Assembly (NCBI GenBank): GCA_937871645.1
Contig: CALMPZ010000068.1
Span: forward strand, 1-12,853
DNA length: 12,853 bases
Direction of reading: 5' to 3'
Source: an uncultured Polymorphobacter sp.
GTDB taxonomy: Bacteria; Pseudomonadota; Alphaproteobacteria; Sphingomonadales; Sphingomonadaceae
Shown piece by piece: positions 5,252-12,853 of the stretch. The number at the start of each line of letters is the position of its first letter. The stretch's first letter is position 1. The translations under genes were made by a program, and so were the position numbers. Below the pieces are notes generated by a model that was not told where the DNA came from, searched no databases, and worked only from the letters and a program-made list of their open reading frames with translations.

Positions 5252-7705
5252 TCAACCTTGCTGTTTGAACTGAATGATCGTTGCCTGCGCCGGCGCATCG
5301 CCTGCCGGCACGGTGACCGGCTGGACGAAGCGGTCGACATGCAGCCGTGCCGCTGCCGCCAGATCGAAATGCAGCCGCGCGACCGCCCCCCGCCCGGCCC
5401 CGCCGCTGGCTGGCGCATCGCCAAGCTCGAGCGTGCCGCCATGCTCCTCGACAATCTTCTTGACGATTGCGAGCCCGAGCCCGGTGCCGCGCGCGCGCGT
5501 CGTCACATAGGGTTCTGTCAGGCGGTCGCGCTGCTCGAGCGGCAAGCCGACGCCGTTGTCGGTGACGCTAATGACCAGCTGGCCAGCCTCGACGCCGGTA
5601 CCCAGTTTTGCAGCGAGCACGATTTCGCCCGGTATTACCGCCGGCGCCGCTGTCCCCGACTGCTCGGCATGCAGCTCGTCGGCCTCTACGCGCGCCAGCA
5701 CCGCCTCGGCGGCGTTCTTGAGCAGGTTTGTCAGCGCCTGGGTAATCTGTCGGCGGTCACATTCGAGGCCCGGCAGATTGCCGGGTGCATCGAGCCTGAA
5801 ATTGATCGTCGGATAGCCAATTTCATGCAGGAACAGCGTTTGGCGCAACAGGTCGAGCACCAGCTCGGTGCGGAACACCGGCTTGGGCATCCGCGCGAAT
5901 TCGGAAAATTCATCCACCATGCGCCGCAAATCGCCGACCTGACGGACGATCGTACCGGTCAGGCTGGCGAAAGTTTCAGGGTCGGTGGCAATTTGCGGGC
6001 CGTACTTGCGCTGCAGTCGTTCCGCCGATAGCTGGATAGGCGTCAGCGGGTTCTTGATTTCATGTGCGATGCGGCGTGCGACATCGGCCCAGGCCGCGCT
6101 GCGCTGGTCGGCGAGCTGCTCGGAAATATCATCAAACGTCACCACGAGACTCTGGCCGTGGTCGCTTGCATCGGCGCGCGTGTGGAACGCGCCGGTTTCG
6201 GCGGCGATCTGCACGACCAGCGTCTGCGTGTCATTGCCGCGGGCAATCCGCACCTGCCCGCCGGCAGTGCCGGTTTGCGCGGCGACGGCGAGCAATTCGG
6301 TCAGTTCGGGCACGACATCGCGCAGCCGCGTGCCCGCCAGTGCACCTTCGGTCGATTGCAGCAGCTTGGCGGCGCTCTGGTTGGCGAGCCGGACAAAGCC
6401 GCCCGAATCGACCGATAACACGCCTGCGGAAACCCCCGACAATACGGCTTCGGTGAATTGCCGGCGGCGATCAAGCTGGCTGTTGGCGCTGACCAGCGCG
6501 CTCTGTTGCGCTTTGAGCTGGCCGGTCATGCGGTTGAATGCCCGGCTCAGCGTGGCAATTTCGTCGGTGGCGCCGCGCACCGGCACACGCGCATCGAGAT
6601 CACCCGCGCCGACGCGTTCGGCCGCATCGGCCAGCGCGCCGATCGGCGTCACGAGCCGGTTCGCCAGCCACAGCGCGAACCAGATCGCCACCGCCAGAAT
6701 GATCAGCGACACGACCACCATGATCAGGTTGAAGCGCCACTGCAGCAGCCGCGACCGTTCGATCAGCGACTTGTAATCGCTCAATGCCGTCGCGGTGCGC
6801 GCCACCTGGTTGAGCACCTGCGGATCGACCTTGCGGCTGGCATACAGATAACGACCGCTCGCCGCATCGAGCCGCACCACCGCCTCGATGCGGTCGCCGC
6901 TCGACGCGATGACCAGCGGCGCCGCGCCCGCCTTGATCAGGTCGCGCGGCTGGATGCGGCTGGTCAGCGGCCGGCTGTCGAGCCCCGTCGCGGCGATAAT
7001 CGTGATGCCCTTGGGCGATGTCGTGAACACCGCGGCTTCGGACAGGTTGCGCGCCGCCAGCTGGAACGCCAGCCCATCGGCAATGCTCGGGCTCGCCACC
7101 CCGAATTCGACGGCATAGCCGCGCACGTCGCGCGCCATCGCCACCACATCGTCGAGCAACCGCGTCTTGTTTTCGGCGACATAGGCCTGTGCGACGCGGT
7201 CGGCATTGTCGAGCACGGTCCGCGCGCGGTCGGAAAACCAGAATTGCACGCCAAACTGGAACAGCAACGACGCAAACACCACCACCAGTAACGTCGGGAC
7301 AGCGGCAATGCCGGCAAACAATGCCACCAGCCGGATATGCAGCCGCGCGCCTGCGAGTCCTTGCCGGCGATTGCTCAGCAAGATAGCGAGCCGCCGTGCA
7401 ATCAGCACGAGCAAGGCCATGAGCGGCAACAGGTTGACAACCACTAGTGCCGTCACAAACGGCGGCGAAAGACCTTCGGCCGGCAAGCGCTTGTTGGTCA
7501 GAAAGGCATAGCTCGAAAGGCCGATCAGCAACGTCAGCGCCGCGACGGCGATCTCCAGACGGGGATAGAAATCCACGCGCGATGACCAACGCCGAAAGCG
7601 CCGTTCAATCCGGCGCTGGAACAGCCGCCAAGGCTGCGGCCGCACCATTTTGGCGGGGGGCGCATTCATGGCAAGCGATGTCGTGTCGGCTGCATCATAC
7701 GTCAT
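5252..7705 (-). CDS. ntrY: NtrY membrane sensor histidine kinase
   Basis: This large inner-membrane kinase (817 residues from this start) phosphorylates NtrX. From the N terminus (numbered from the ATG at 7705) hydrophobic segments lie at about 50-69, 81-103, 124-152 and 326-349. A periplasmic sensing region of about 170 residues sits between the third and fourth. A HAMP domain follows (about 349-400), then a PAS domain (about 415-530) and the HisKA domain with His548 in HEIKNPLTPI. The ATPase domain has NLLKNAAEA (N box), DNGVGLP and RGTGLGLAI. The four-segment plan is typical of alphaproteobacterial NtrY. The start is uncertain: TTG at 7714, ATG at 7705 and ATG at 7669 are all in frame and none has a clear Shine-Dalgarno. 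It is one base from ntrX and about 87 bases after ntrC. Confidence 0.93.
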   Translation of the reverse strand: MTYDAADTTSLAMNAPPAKMVRPQPWRLFQRRIERRFRRWSSRVDFYPRLEIAVAALTLLIGLSSYAFLTNKRLPAEGLSPPFVTALVVVNLLPLMALLVLIARRLAILLSNRRQGLAGARLHIRLVALFAGIAAVPTLLVVVFASLLFQFGVQFWFSDRARTVLDNADRVAQAYVAENKTRLLDDVVAMARDVRGYAVEFGVASPSIADGLAFQLAARNLSEAAVFTTSPKGITIIAATGLDSRPLTSRIQPRDLIKAGAAPLVIASSGDRIEAVVRLDAASGRYLYASRKVDPQVLNQVARTATALSDYKSLIERSRLLQWRFNLIMVVVSLIILAVAIWFALWLANRLVTPIGALADAAERVGAGDLDARVPVRGATDEIATLSRAFNRMTGQLKAQQSALVSANSQLDRRRQFTEAVLSGVSAGVLSVDSGGFVRLANQSAAKLLQSTEGALAGTRLRDVVPELTELLAVAAQTGTAGGQVRIARGNDTQTLVVQIAAETGAFHTRADASDHGQSLVVTFDDISEQLADQRSAAWADVARRIAHEIKNPLTPIQLSAERLQRKYGPQIATDPETFASLTGTIVRQVGDLRRMVDEFSEFARMPKPVFRTELVLDLLRQTLFLHEIGYPTINFRLDAPGNLPGLECDRRQITQALTNLLKNAAEAVLARVEADELHAEQSGTAAPAVIPGEIVLAAKLGTGVEAGQLVISVTDNGVGLPLEQRDRLTEPYVTTRARGTGLGLAIVKKIVEEHGGTLELGDAPASGGAGRGAVARLHFDLAAAARLHVDRFVQPVTVPAGDAPAQATIIQFKQQG

Positions 7706-7765
7706 TACACGCAAAGCGTTGCCAATGGAACACAGTCTTGCGACGAAGCGTTGCTCGAATGTGAC

Positions 7766-7792
7766 GCCGGACGAACCTATTGCCGGTCCGGC
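7766..7792 (-). other. Inverted repeat directly after the ntrC stop
   Basis: GCCGGAC at 7766-7772 and GTCCGGC at 7786-7792 form a perfect 7-bp stem with a 13-base loop, immediately next to the ntrC stop codon (7793-7795). There is no run of U after it on the mRNA strand, so it is not a standard intrinsic terminator. It may protect the 3' end of a dusB-ntrBC transcript, partly attenuate readthrough into ntrYX, or be chance in GC-rich DNA. Confidence 0.35.
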
Positions 7793-9259
7793 CTATGTGC
7801 GCCGCAGGGCTGTGGGGTCGACACCGCGCTCGGTCAACTTCTTGCGCAACGTGTTGCGATTGATGCCCAGAAGTTTCGCCGCCTGGATCTGGTTGCCTTG
7901 CGTCGCGGCGAGGCTCAGCATCAACAATGGCCGCTCGATTTCGGCAAGGATGCGTTCGTACAGCCCATCTGGCGGAAGATCATCGCCGAAGACATTGAAA
8001 TAACGCGCAATATGCAATTCGACGGCATCTGCCAGACTGTCGCCTGAGTCAGGGCTGCCACCGGCGCGCGCGGGCTGGCCTTCGTGCAGCCCGGCCTCCA
8101 ATGCGGCTGCGTCAATGGTCTCGCCGCGCGTCAGCGCAGCCAGCCGGCGCATCAGATTTTCCAGCTCGCGGACGTTGCCCGGCCAACCATATTGCTGCAG
8201 CCGCGCAACTGCAGACGCATCGAGGTGCTTGAGCGGCAGCCCTTCGGCGACGGCGCGCGTCAGGAAGTGCCGCGCCAGTTCGGCAATATCGTCGGCGCGC
8301 GCCCGCAGCGGCGGCAAACGCAACGGCACCACGTTCAGCCGGTAAAACAGGTCTTCACGGAACTGGCCGTTCTCGATGGAGCGGTGCAGGTCCTTGTTGG
8401 TCGCTGAAATAATCCGCACATCGGCGCGCAACGTACGGTTGCCGCCGACAGTGGAGAACTCGCCCGACTGCAAAACGCGCAGCAGGCGTGTCTGCGCATC
8501 CATCGGCATGTCGCCGATTTCGTCTAGAAACAGCGTCCCGCCTTGTGCCTGCTCGAAGCGGCCACTGGTCCGCGTCGCCGCGCCGGTAAAGGCACCGCGT
8601 TCATGGCCGAACAGTTCGGTTTCGATGAGTTCGCGCGGGATGGCCGCCATGTTGATCGCGACAAAGGGTCCGGTCCGCCGTGCGCCAAGGTCGTGCAGTG
8701 CGCGTGCTACCAGTTCTTTGCCGGTGCCCGACTCGCCGAGGATCATTACTGACAAGTCGGTCGGCACGACACGCGCCATGGTCCGGTAGACTTCCTGCAT
8801 CGCCGGCGAGCGGCCGATCAGCGGCAAGCCGTCGCCAACCTCTGCGGCACCGGCATTGGGGTGCAGTCCCTGCTGTATAGCCGCGACCGCGCTGGCAACA
8901 GCGCGCGTCAATTCATTGATATCGAAGGGCTTTGGCAGGTATTCAAATGCGCCCTGCTCGGTCGCACGCACAGCGGTCGACAAGGTGTTCTGCGCGCTGA
9001 CGACAATGACTGGCATTCCAGGTCGGCGGTCAAGAATGCGCGGAATGGTGTCGAGGCCATTGGCGTCGGGTAGCATGACGTCGGTGATGACGATGTCGCC
9101 CACGCCCTCCTCAATCAGTCGCCAAAGCCCGGCAACGCTATCGGTCGTGCGGACCAGGTAGCCGGCGCGGGTCAGCGCCTGCCGCACCACGGTACGGATC
9201 GCGGCATCGTCATCGACAACAAGGATTGTGGCACCGAGTGCCGGCAGCATTTCGGTCAT
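7793..9259 (-). CDS. ntrC: NtrC nitrogen assimilation regulator, sigma-54 activator
   Basis: A 488-residue enhancer-binding protein that, when phosphorylated by NtrB under nitrogen limitation, activates sigma-54 promoters such as those for glutamine synthetase and ammonium uptake. The receiver domain (about 10-125) has Asp16-Asp17, phosphoacceptor Asp60 ([11 protein letters not shown]) and Lys110. The AAA+ domain (about 147-375) has Walker A GESGTGKE (175-182), the sigma-54 contact loop GAFTGA (222-227) and Walker B GGTLFLDE (240-247). The C-terminal Fis helix-turn-helix is at about 455-480. All key residues are present, unlike the reported sigma-54-independent NtrC of Rhodobacter. The ATG at 9259 overlaps the ntrB stop (ATGA), implying coupled synthesis of kinase and regulator. 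Confidence 0.97.
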   Translation of the reverse strand: MTEMLPALGATILVVDDDAAIRTVVRQALTRAGYLVRTTDSVAGLWRLIEEGVGDIVITDVMLPDANGLDTIPRILDRRPGMPVIVVSAQNTLSTAVRATEQGAFEYLPKPFDINELTRAVASAVAAIQQGLHPNAGAAEVGDGLPLIGRSPAMQEVYRTMARVVPTDLSVMILGESGTGKELVARALHDLGARRTGPFVAINMAAIPRELIETELFGHERGAFTGAATRTSGRFEQAQGGTLFLDEIGDMPMDAQTRLLRVLQSGEFSTVGGNRTLRADVRIISATNKDLHRSIENGQFREDLFYRLNVVPLRLPPLRARADDIAELARHFLTRAVAEGLPLKHLDASAVARLQQYGWPGNVRELENLMRRLAALTRGETIDAAALEAGLHEGQPARAGGSPDSGDSLADAVELHIARYFNVFGDDLPPDGLYERILAEIERPLLMLSLAATQGNQIQAAKLLGINRNTLRKKLTERGVDPTALRRT

Positions 9260-10395
9260 CGCGCGTCCGCCATCGGCAGCAGCACCCGCAGTACAGTGCG
9301 CGGCTCCGCTTCATGCGTACGGTCATATTCGATGATCCCGCCATGATCGCCGACGATCTTGGCAACCAGTGCCAAACCGAGCCCGCCACCGTTGCGCTTC
9401 GACGTCACGAACGGATCGAACAGGTGATCGGCAAGCTCGACAGGGGCGCCTGGGCCGTTGTCGATGATACAGACCTCTAGCGGCAACGATATGCGTCGTG
9501 CCGAGCCGCGCACCGCAACACGCAAACCATGGCGATATGCGGTGGTCATCATGATCTCGCCGCGCACGGAACCTTCTGTCTGGCCAATGGCTTCTGCAGC
9601 ATTTTTGACAAGATTCAGGAAGATTTGCACGAGCGCGTCATGGTCGCCCATGACATCGGGCAATGATGGGTCGTAGCGTTCGCGGAAGGTGATGCCGCGC
9701 GCCACCCCCTGCTCCGCGACGCGCTGGACATGGCCGAGGATGGCGTGGATGTTCTCCGGCGCGCGCGCCAACGGCCGCGTGTCGGTGAAATCCTCCATGC
9801 GGTCGACCAGCCGCGTTATCCGGTCGACTTCGGTGCAGATCAACTCGGTCAGTTCCTCACCGTCGCTGTCGGCGTTCTGCGCCAGTAACTGCGCCGCGCC
9901 GCGGATGCCCGACAGCGGGTTCTTGATTTCATGCGCCAGCAGCGCCGCGACACCGACCGCCGACCGCGCCGCACCCTGGTGCACCATCTGCCGGTCGACC
10001 ATCAGTGCGACGCTGCGCGTCTGCAAGCTGATCGTCCGCCAGCCCGGTGCATCGGCCACCGGCCCGACCAGCACGTCGACACGTGTCGTGCGGCCGCCGA
10101 CGAAGCTCAATTCAACGTCGTAGGCGGCATAGCCACCGGCCATGTCGCGCGCTTCCTCGAGCAGGCCGATCAGCGGGCTATCGGCGGGCAGCAGCCCCGC
10201 CCAACCGCGCTCGGCGAGCAGGCTGGCGCTGGTATTGAAGAAAGTTTCGGCGGCAGTGTTCGCAAGCCGGATGCGGTCGTCGCCATCGAGCACCAGCATC
10301 GGTGTTGGCAGCGCATTGAGAAGGTCACCAAGTTCGGGAATCGGCGGTTGCGGCGCCACAGTGCGACGCAGGCTACTCAGCTTGGGCATGATCAT
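9256..10395 (-). CDS. ntrB: NtrB nitrogen sensor histidine kinase/phosphatase
   Basis: A 379-residue soluble kinase that phosphorylates or dephosphorylates NtrC according to nitrogen status signalled by PII proteins. There is no transmembrane segment. A PAS domain lies at about 22-130 ([18 protein letters not shown] begins it). The HisKA domain has His155 in [10 protein letters not shown]. The ATPase domain shows NLVKNAAEA (261-269), DNGPG (312-316) and GGGLGLAL (336-343). Length and layout match the family (about 350-390 residues). The ATG at 10395 overlaps the dusB stop (ATGA); a second in-frame ATG two codons later is also possible. It is the second gene of the dusB-ntrB-ntrC unit. Confidence 0.96.
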   Translation of the reverse strand: MIMPKLSSLRRTVAPQPPIPELGDLLNALPTPMLVLDGDDRIRLANTAAETFFNTSASLLAERGWAGLLPADSPLIGLLEEARDMAGGYAAYDVELSFVGGRTTRVDVLVGPVADAPGWRTISLQTRSVALMVDRQMVHQGAARSAVGVAALLAHEIKNPLSGIRGAAQLLAQNADSDGEELTELICTEVDRITRLVDRMEDFTDTRPLARAPENIHAILGHVQRVAEQGVARGITFRERYDPSLPDVMGDHDALVQIFLNLVKNAAEAIGQTEGSVRGEIMMTTAYRHGLRVAVRGSARRISLPLEVCIIDNGPGAPVELADHLFDPFVTSKRNGGGLGLALVAKIVGDHGGIIEYDRTHEAEPRTVLRVLLPMADAR

Positions 10396-11414
10396 GCGGC
10401 GCGGCGGATATCGATGCCGCCGGCTTCGGCGTCGATCGATCGGGTGTAGAAATCGTGCAACATCAGCTGCACTGCAGCCGGGTCATCGACAAAGTTGACC
10501 TTGTTGCGGAATTCCGCCGAACCGTGCAGCCCCTTGGTGTACCAGCCGAGGTGCTTGCGCGCCATTTTGACGCCGATGAAGCTGCCGTAGTGTTCGAGTA
10601 TCTCATTGTAATGCTCTATCAGTAAAGCATATTGTTCAACCAGCGTCGGGTCGGCGACACGCTCGCCGCTGCTGCACCACTGCATCACCTGCCCCAACAA
10701 CCACGGCTTGCCATAGGCGCCGCGACCGATCATCACGCCGTCGGCACCCGACTGCGCCAGCGCCGCATCGACATCGTCGAGGTCGCAAATGTCGCCGTTG
10801 ACCAGCACCGGCAATGAAACCGCATCCTTGACCTTGCGCACGAAAGCCCAGTCGGCGGTGCCGCTATACAGTTGGTTGCGGGTGCGGCCATGTACGCTGA
10901 TTAGCTTGACGCCAAGATCCTGCGCGATACGCGCCAGCTCGGGTGCATTGAGGCTGTCATGGTCCCATCCCATGCGCATCTTGAGTGTAACCGGCACGTC
11001 GACGGCCTTGACGGTGGCCTCGATCAGGCTGGCGGCGAGCGGCAGGTCGCGCATTAGCGACGAGCCAGCATGGCCGTTGACGACCTTCTTCACCGGACAG
11101 CCCATGTTGATGTCGATGATCGCCGCGCCCATGTCGGCGTTCAATTTGGCGGCCTCTGCCATGACCTGCGGCTCGCACCCGGCAAGCTGCATCGATACCG
11201 GTTCTTCGGTCGCGTCCCACGCCGCCTTTTGCACCGATTGACGGGTTTCGCGGACCATCGCCTGGCTCGCGATCATCTCGGTCACGGTCAGCCCGGCACC
11301 GAAGCGCTTGACGAGCTTTCGGAACGGCAGATCGGTGACGCCGGTCATCGGCGCCAGCACGACAGGTGCCGTAATCGTCAACGGGCCGATGGATATGGGT
11401 GAAAGGCGGGGCAT
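10392..11414 (-). CDS. dusB: tRNA-dihydrouridine synthase DusB (NifR3 family)
   Basis: A 340-residue FMN enzyme that reduces uridine to dihydrouridine in the tRNA D-loop. The TIM barrel starts with [17 protein letters not shown] (16-32). The catalytic Cys106 is in [10 protein letters not shown], phosphate and FMN contacts are suggested by SVHGRTR (173-179), NGDI (206-209) and [10 protein letters not shown] (229-238), and a C-terminal helical RNA-binding part follows. The position in front of ntrB-ntrC is the classic nifR3-ntrB-ntrC arrangement of alphaproteobacteria, so it leads the operon. The ATG at 11414 begins directly before the conserved barrel. The only upstream purine-rich match is AGG about 12 bases away, a weak ribosome site. 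Confidence 0.95.
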   Translation of the reverse strand: MPRLSPISIGPLTITAPVVLAPMTGVTDLPFRKLVKRFGAGLTVTEMIASQAMVRETRQSVQKAAWDATEEPVSMQLAGCEPQVMAEAAKLNADMGAAIIDINMGCPVKKVVNGHAGSSLMRDLPLAASLIEATVKAVDVPVTLKMRMGWDHDSLNAPELARIAQDLGVKLISVHGRTRNQLYSGTADWAFVRKVKDAVSLPVLVNGDICDLDDVDAALAQSGADGVMIGRGAYGKPWLLGQVMQWCSSGERVADPTLVEQYALLIEHYNEILEHYGSFIGVKMARKHLGWYTKGLHGSAEFRNKVNFVDDPAAVQLMLHDFYTRSIDAEAGGIDIRRAA

Positions 11415-11488
11415 CTATCAATTCTGCCTAAAAACTGGGCAGCACCGCTTATATTGAAATTCCATGTCTCGCAAGCTATGCCGTTGTC
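11415..11488. promoter_or_regulatory. Divergent promoter region between dusB and the CYTH-CHAD gene
   Basis: These 74 bases separate two divergent genes and must hold the control signals for both. The only clear AT-rich element is around 11449-11460. On the plus strand TATATT (11450-11455) could be a -10 for the CYTH-CHAD gene. On the minus strand TATAAG with TTGCGA 15 bases upstream could serve dusB, with sub-optimal spacing. No NtrC-type operator (GCAC...GTGC) is complete; a lone half-site-like GGTGC is not enough. Confidence 0.3.
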
Positions 11489-12853
11489 ATGACGGGTGTG
11501 GAACCAGTCGAGCGCGAACTCAAGCTGGATATCGATCCGGCCGCTGCGGATAAGCTTGCCACCGGTCACTGGTTTGCCGACACGGACTGTGTGGATATCG
11601 AATCGGTCTATTTCGACACGCCTGACCAAGTATTGCACAAAGCGGGATATCTGCTGCGCGTTCGCCACTGCGGTGACCGCCGCACCCAGACGCTCAAAGC
11701 CCGTGCCGGTAATGCTGCCGGGCTGTTCGCGCGGACCGAGTGGGAGCGCGACATTGCCGGCGATATCCCCGAAATCAGCGATGCCGACGGACCGTTGGCT
11801 ACGTTGCTTGCGCAGCACGGCCACGCCAGGCTCAAGACGCAATTCCGTACGAAGATAGAACGGCGCCAGCGCCGCATGACTGTCGGTGAGGCAGAAGTCG
11901 AGCTCGCGCTCGACCGCGGCATCGTTATTGCGGGCAAGCGTAGTGCGCCGATCTGCGAACTCGAGATCGAGAGCGTTTCAGGGTCGGCGTCGGCACTGTT
12001 CAATGTGGCGCGCCAAATTGCGCTAACCACACCGCTGCGTCCTGCCGCGCTTGCGAAGTCCGATCGTGGCCGCTTGCTCGCCGCCAAGCTGCTATTTCGA
12101 CCGTCGAAGGCGGCAAGTCTGAGGCTGGAGCCCGAAATGGCGGCAACGCTGGCGTTCCAGCAGATCGCATTGTCATGCCTCCAGCAATTCCTGCGCAATG
12201 CTGCATTGCTTGACCACGATGAACACCCCGATATCGTGCATCAGGCACGTGTCGGCTTGCGACGGCTGCGGTCGGCGTTGGCACTGTTCCGGCCACTGCT
12301 TGGCGAACATGCGTCTCGGTTGCTGAACGGCGAAGTGCGTTGGCTGGCGCAGCAATTCGGCCCCGTGCGTGGCCTTGACGTGCTGATCGCGGCAAGTCGT
12401 GACATGCCCAGCCGCACTCGCCTCGCAAATTTGCGGCATCAGGCGTTTGCAGTACTGCTGGACGTTCTGCGTGGGCCGCGCGTTCGCACCTTGCTGCTGG
12501 ACCTGACGCATTGGTTGACGCTGGGTGCTTGGCTCCGACAACCGCAGCCCGCGCCAAGGCTCGACACATTTGCCGCAGCACAACTCGAACATCGTTTCCG
12601 GCGCCTAAAACGCCGCGGCCGGCATTTTTCCGAGCTTGATGATGCGCACCGCCACCGCGTGCGCATCGAGGCGAAGAAGTTGCGCTACGCCACCGAGTTT
12701 CTGGCTTCAGTCTTTCCAGCCACGAAGGCTCAGAAGCGCCGAATGGGCTGGCTGGAAACCCTCGAAGCGCTGCTCGACGCGCTGCGGGATCTCAATGACC
12801 AGGCAAGCGTCACAGCGCTGCTCGACGAATTCGGTATCAGCGCTGCGGCCATG
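11489..12853 (+). CDS. CYTH-CHAD domain protein, 3' end outside the window
   Basis: An open frame of 455 codons runs off the window without a stop. The N-terminal CYTH domain (about 1-205) has the signature ERELK (Glu8, Glu10, Lys12), LLRVR (55-59), TLKAR (68-72), ELEIE (157-161) and KSDRG (190-194), which line a triphosphate-binding tunnel. CYTH relatives such as E. coli YgiF hydrolyse inorganic triphosphate; others are class IV adenylate cyclases. The C-terminal CHAD domain (from about 215) shows its His/Arg/Lys-rich helices HQARVGLRRLRSALALF (251-267) and HRHRVRIEAKKLRY (387-400). CHAD domains are reported to bind polyphosphate. The ATG at 11489 gives a complete CYTH signature but has no obvious Shine-Dalgarno; GTG at codon 4 is an alternative. 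It is likely a cytosolic triphosphatase or polyphosphate-associated protein; about 50 residues or so are probably missing at the end. Confidence 0.9.
   Translation, partial: MTGVEPVERELKLDIDPAAADKLATGHWFADTDCVDIESVYFDTPDQVLHKAGYLLRVRHCGDRRTQTLKARAGNAAGLFARTEWERDIAGDIPEISDADGPLATLLAQHGHARLKTQFRTKIERRQRRMTVGEAEVELALDRGIVIAGKRSAPICELEIESVSGSASALFNVARQIALTTPLRPAALAKSDRGRLLAAKLLFRPSKAASLRLEPEMAATLAFQQIALSCLQQFLRNAALLDHDEHPDIVHQARVGLRRLRSALALFRPLLGEHASRLLNGEVRWLAQQFGPVRGLDVLIAASRDMPSRTRLANLRHQAFAVLLDVLRGPRVRTLLLDLTHWLTLGAWLRQPQPAPRLDTFAAAQLEHRFRRLKRRGRHFSELDDAHRHRVRIEAKKLRYATEFLASVFPATKAQKRRMGWLETLEALLDALRDLNDQASVTALLDEFGISAAAM

Noticed and set aside
3844..5454. Longer 536-residue version of NtrX
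   Set aside because: The extra 68 residues overlap the ntrY coding sequence and are low-complexity; the receiver domain begins at the ATG at 5250 with a ribosome site.
7711..7725. Sigma-54-like sequence TTGGCAACGCTTTGC before ntrY on the minus strand
   Set aside because: The GG to GC spacing is one base shorter than the strict sigma-54 requirement, and it would start transcription inside or after the ntrY start.

Overview
The window is GC-rich, tightly packed chromosomal DNA from an alphaproteobacterium, most likely a sphingomonad. The lineage call rests on the block dusB-ntrB-ntrC-ntrY-ntrX-hfq-hflX, the short 85-residue Hfq and the overall codon style. No plasmid, phage, insertion sequence, CRISPR array, tRNA or rRNA is visible. 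No gene-free stretch exceeds about 175 bases.

Left part (+ strand, 1-1908): a two-gene unit. It encodes MazG, a nucleoside triphosphate pyrophosphohydrolase, and a compact GH84-type beta-N-acetylglucosaminidase without a signal peptide. The stop of the first gene overlaps the start of the second (ATGA). An AT-rich leader with a perfect 14-bp palindrome precedes mazG.

Convergent gap (1909-2082): no conventional gene. It carries a near-consensus sigma-70 promoter facing right (TTGACA, 17 bp, TATTCT), followed by about 130 bases with hairpins and an 11-bp direct repeat. This is the best candidate for something undescribed, probably a small RNA running toward the 3' end of hflX.

Central and right part (- strand, read right to left, 11414 to 2083): the nitrogen and RNA-control block. 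DusB (tRNA dihydrouridine synthase) is followed by the NtrB/NtrC nitrogen two-component pair, the membrane kinase NtrY with its regulator NtrX, the RNA chaperone Hfq and the ribosome-associated GTPase HflX. dusB-ntrB, ntrB-ntrC and hfq-hflX overlap by 4 bp, and ntrY-ntrX are 1 bp apart. The two larger gaps (ntrC-ntrY and ntrX-hfq) are the likely places for separate control: the first holds an inverted repeat just after the ntrC stop, the second a plausible hfq promoter and an A-rich leader. NtrC keeps the GAFTGA sigma-54 contact loop; NtrX does not.

Right edge (+ strand, 11489 to the end): a CYTH-CHAD protein (triphosphate and polyphosphate related), divergent from dusB and cut off by the window after 455 codons.

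Everything except the convergent gap and the mazG/GH84 pairing looks like conserved housekeeping DNA. All assignments are from reading motifs; no search was run.
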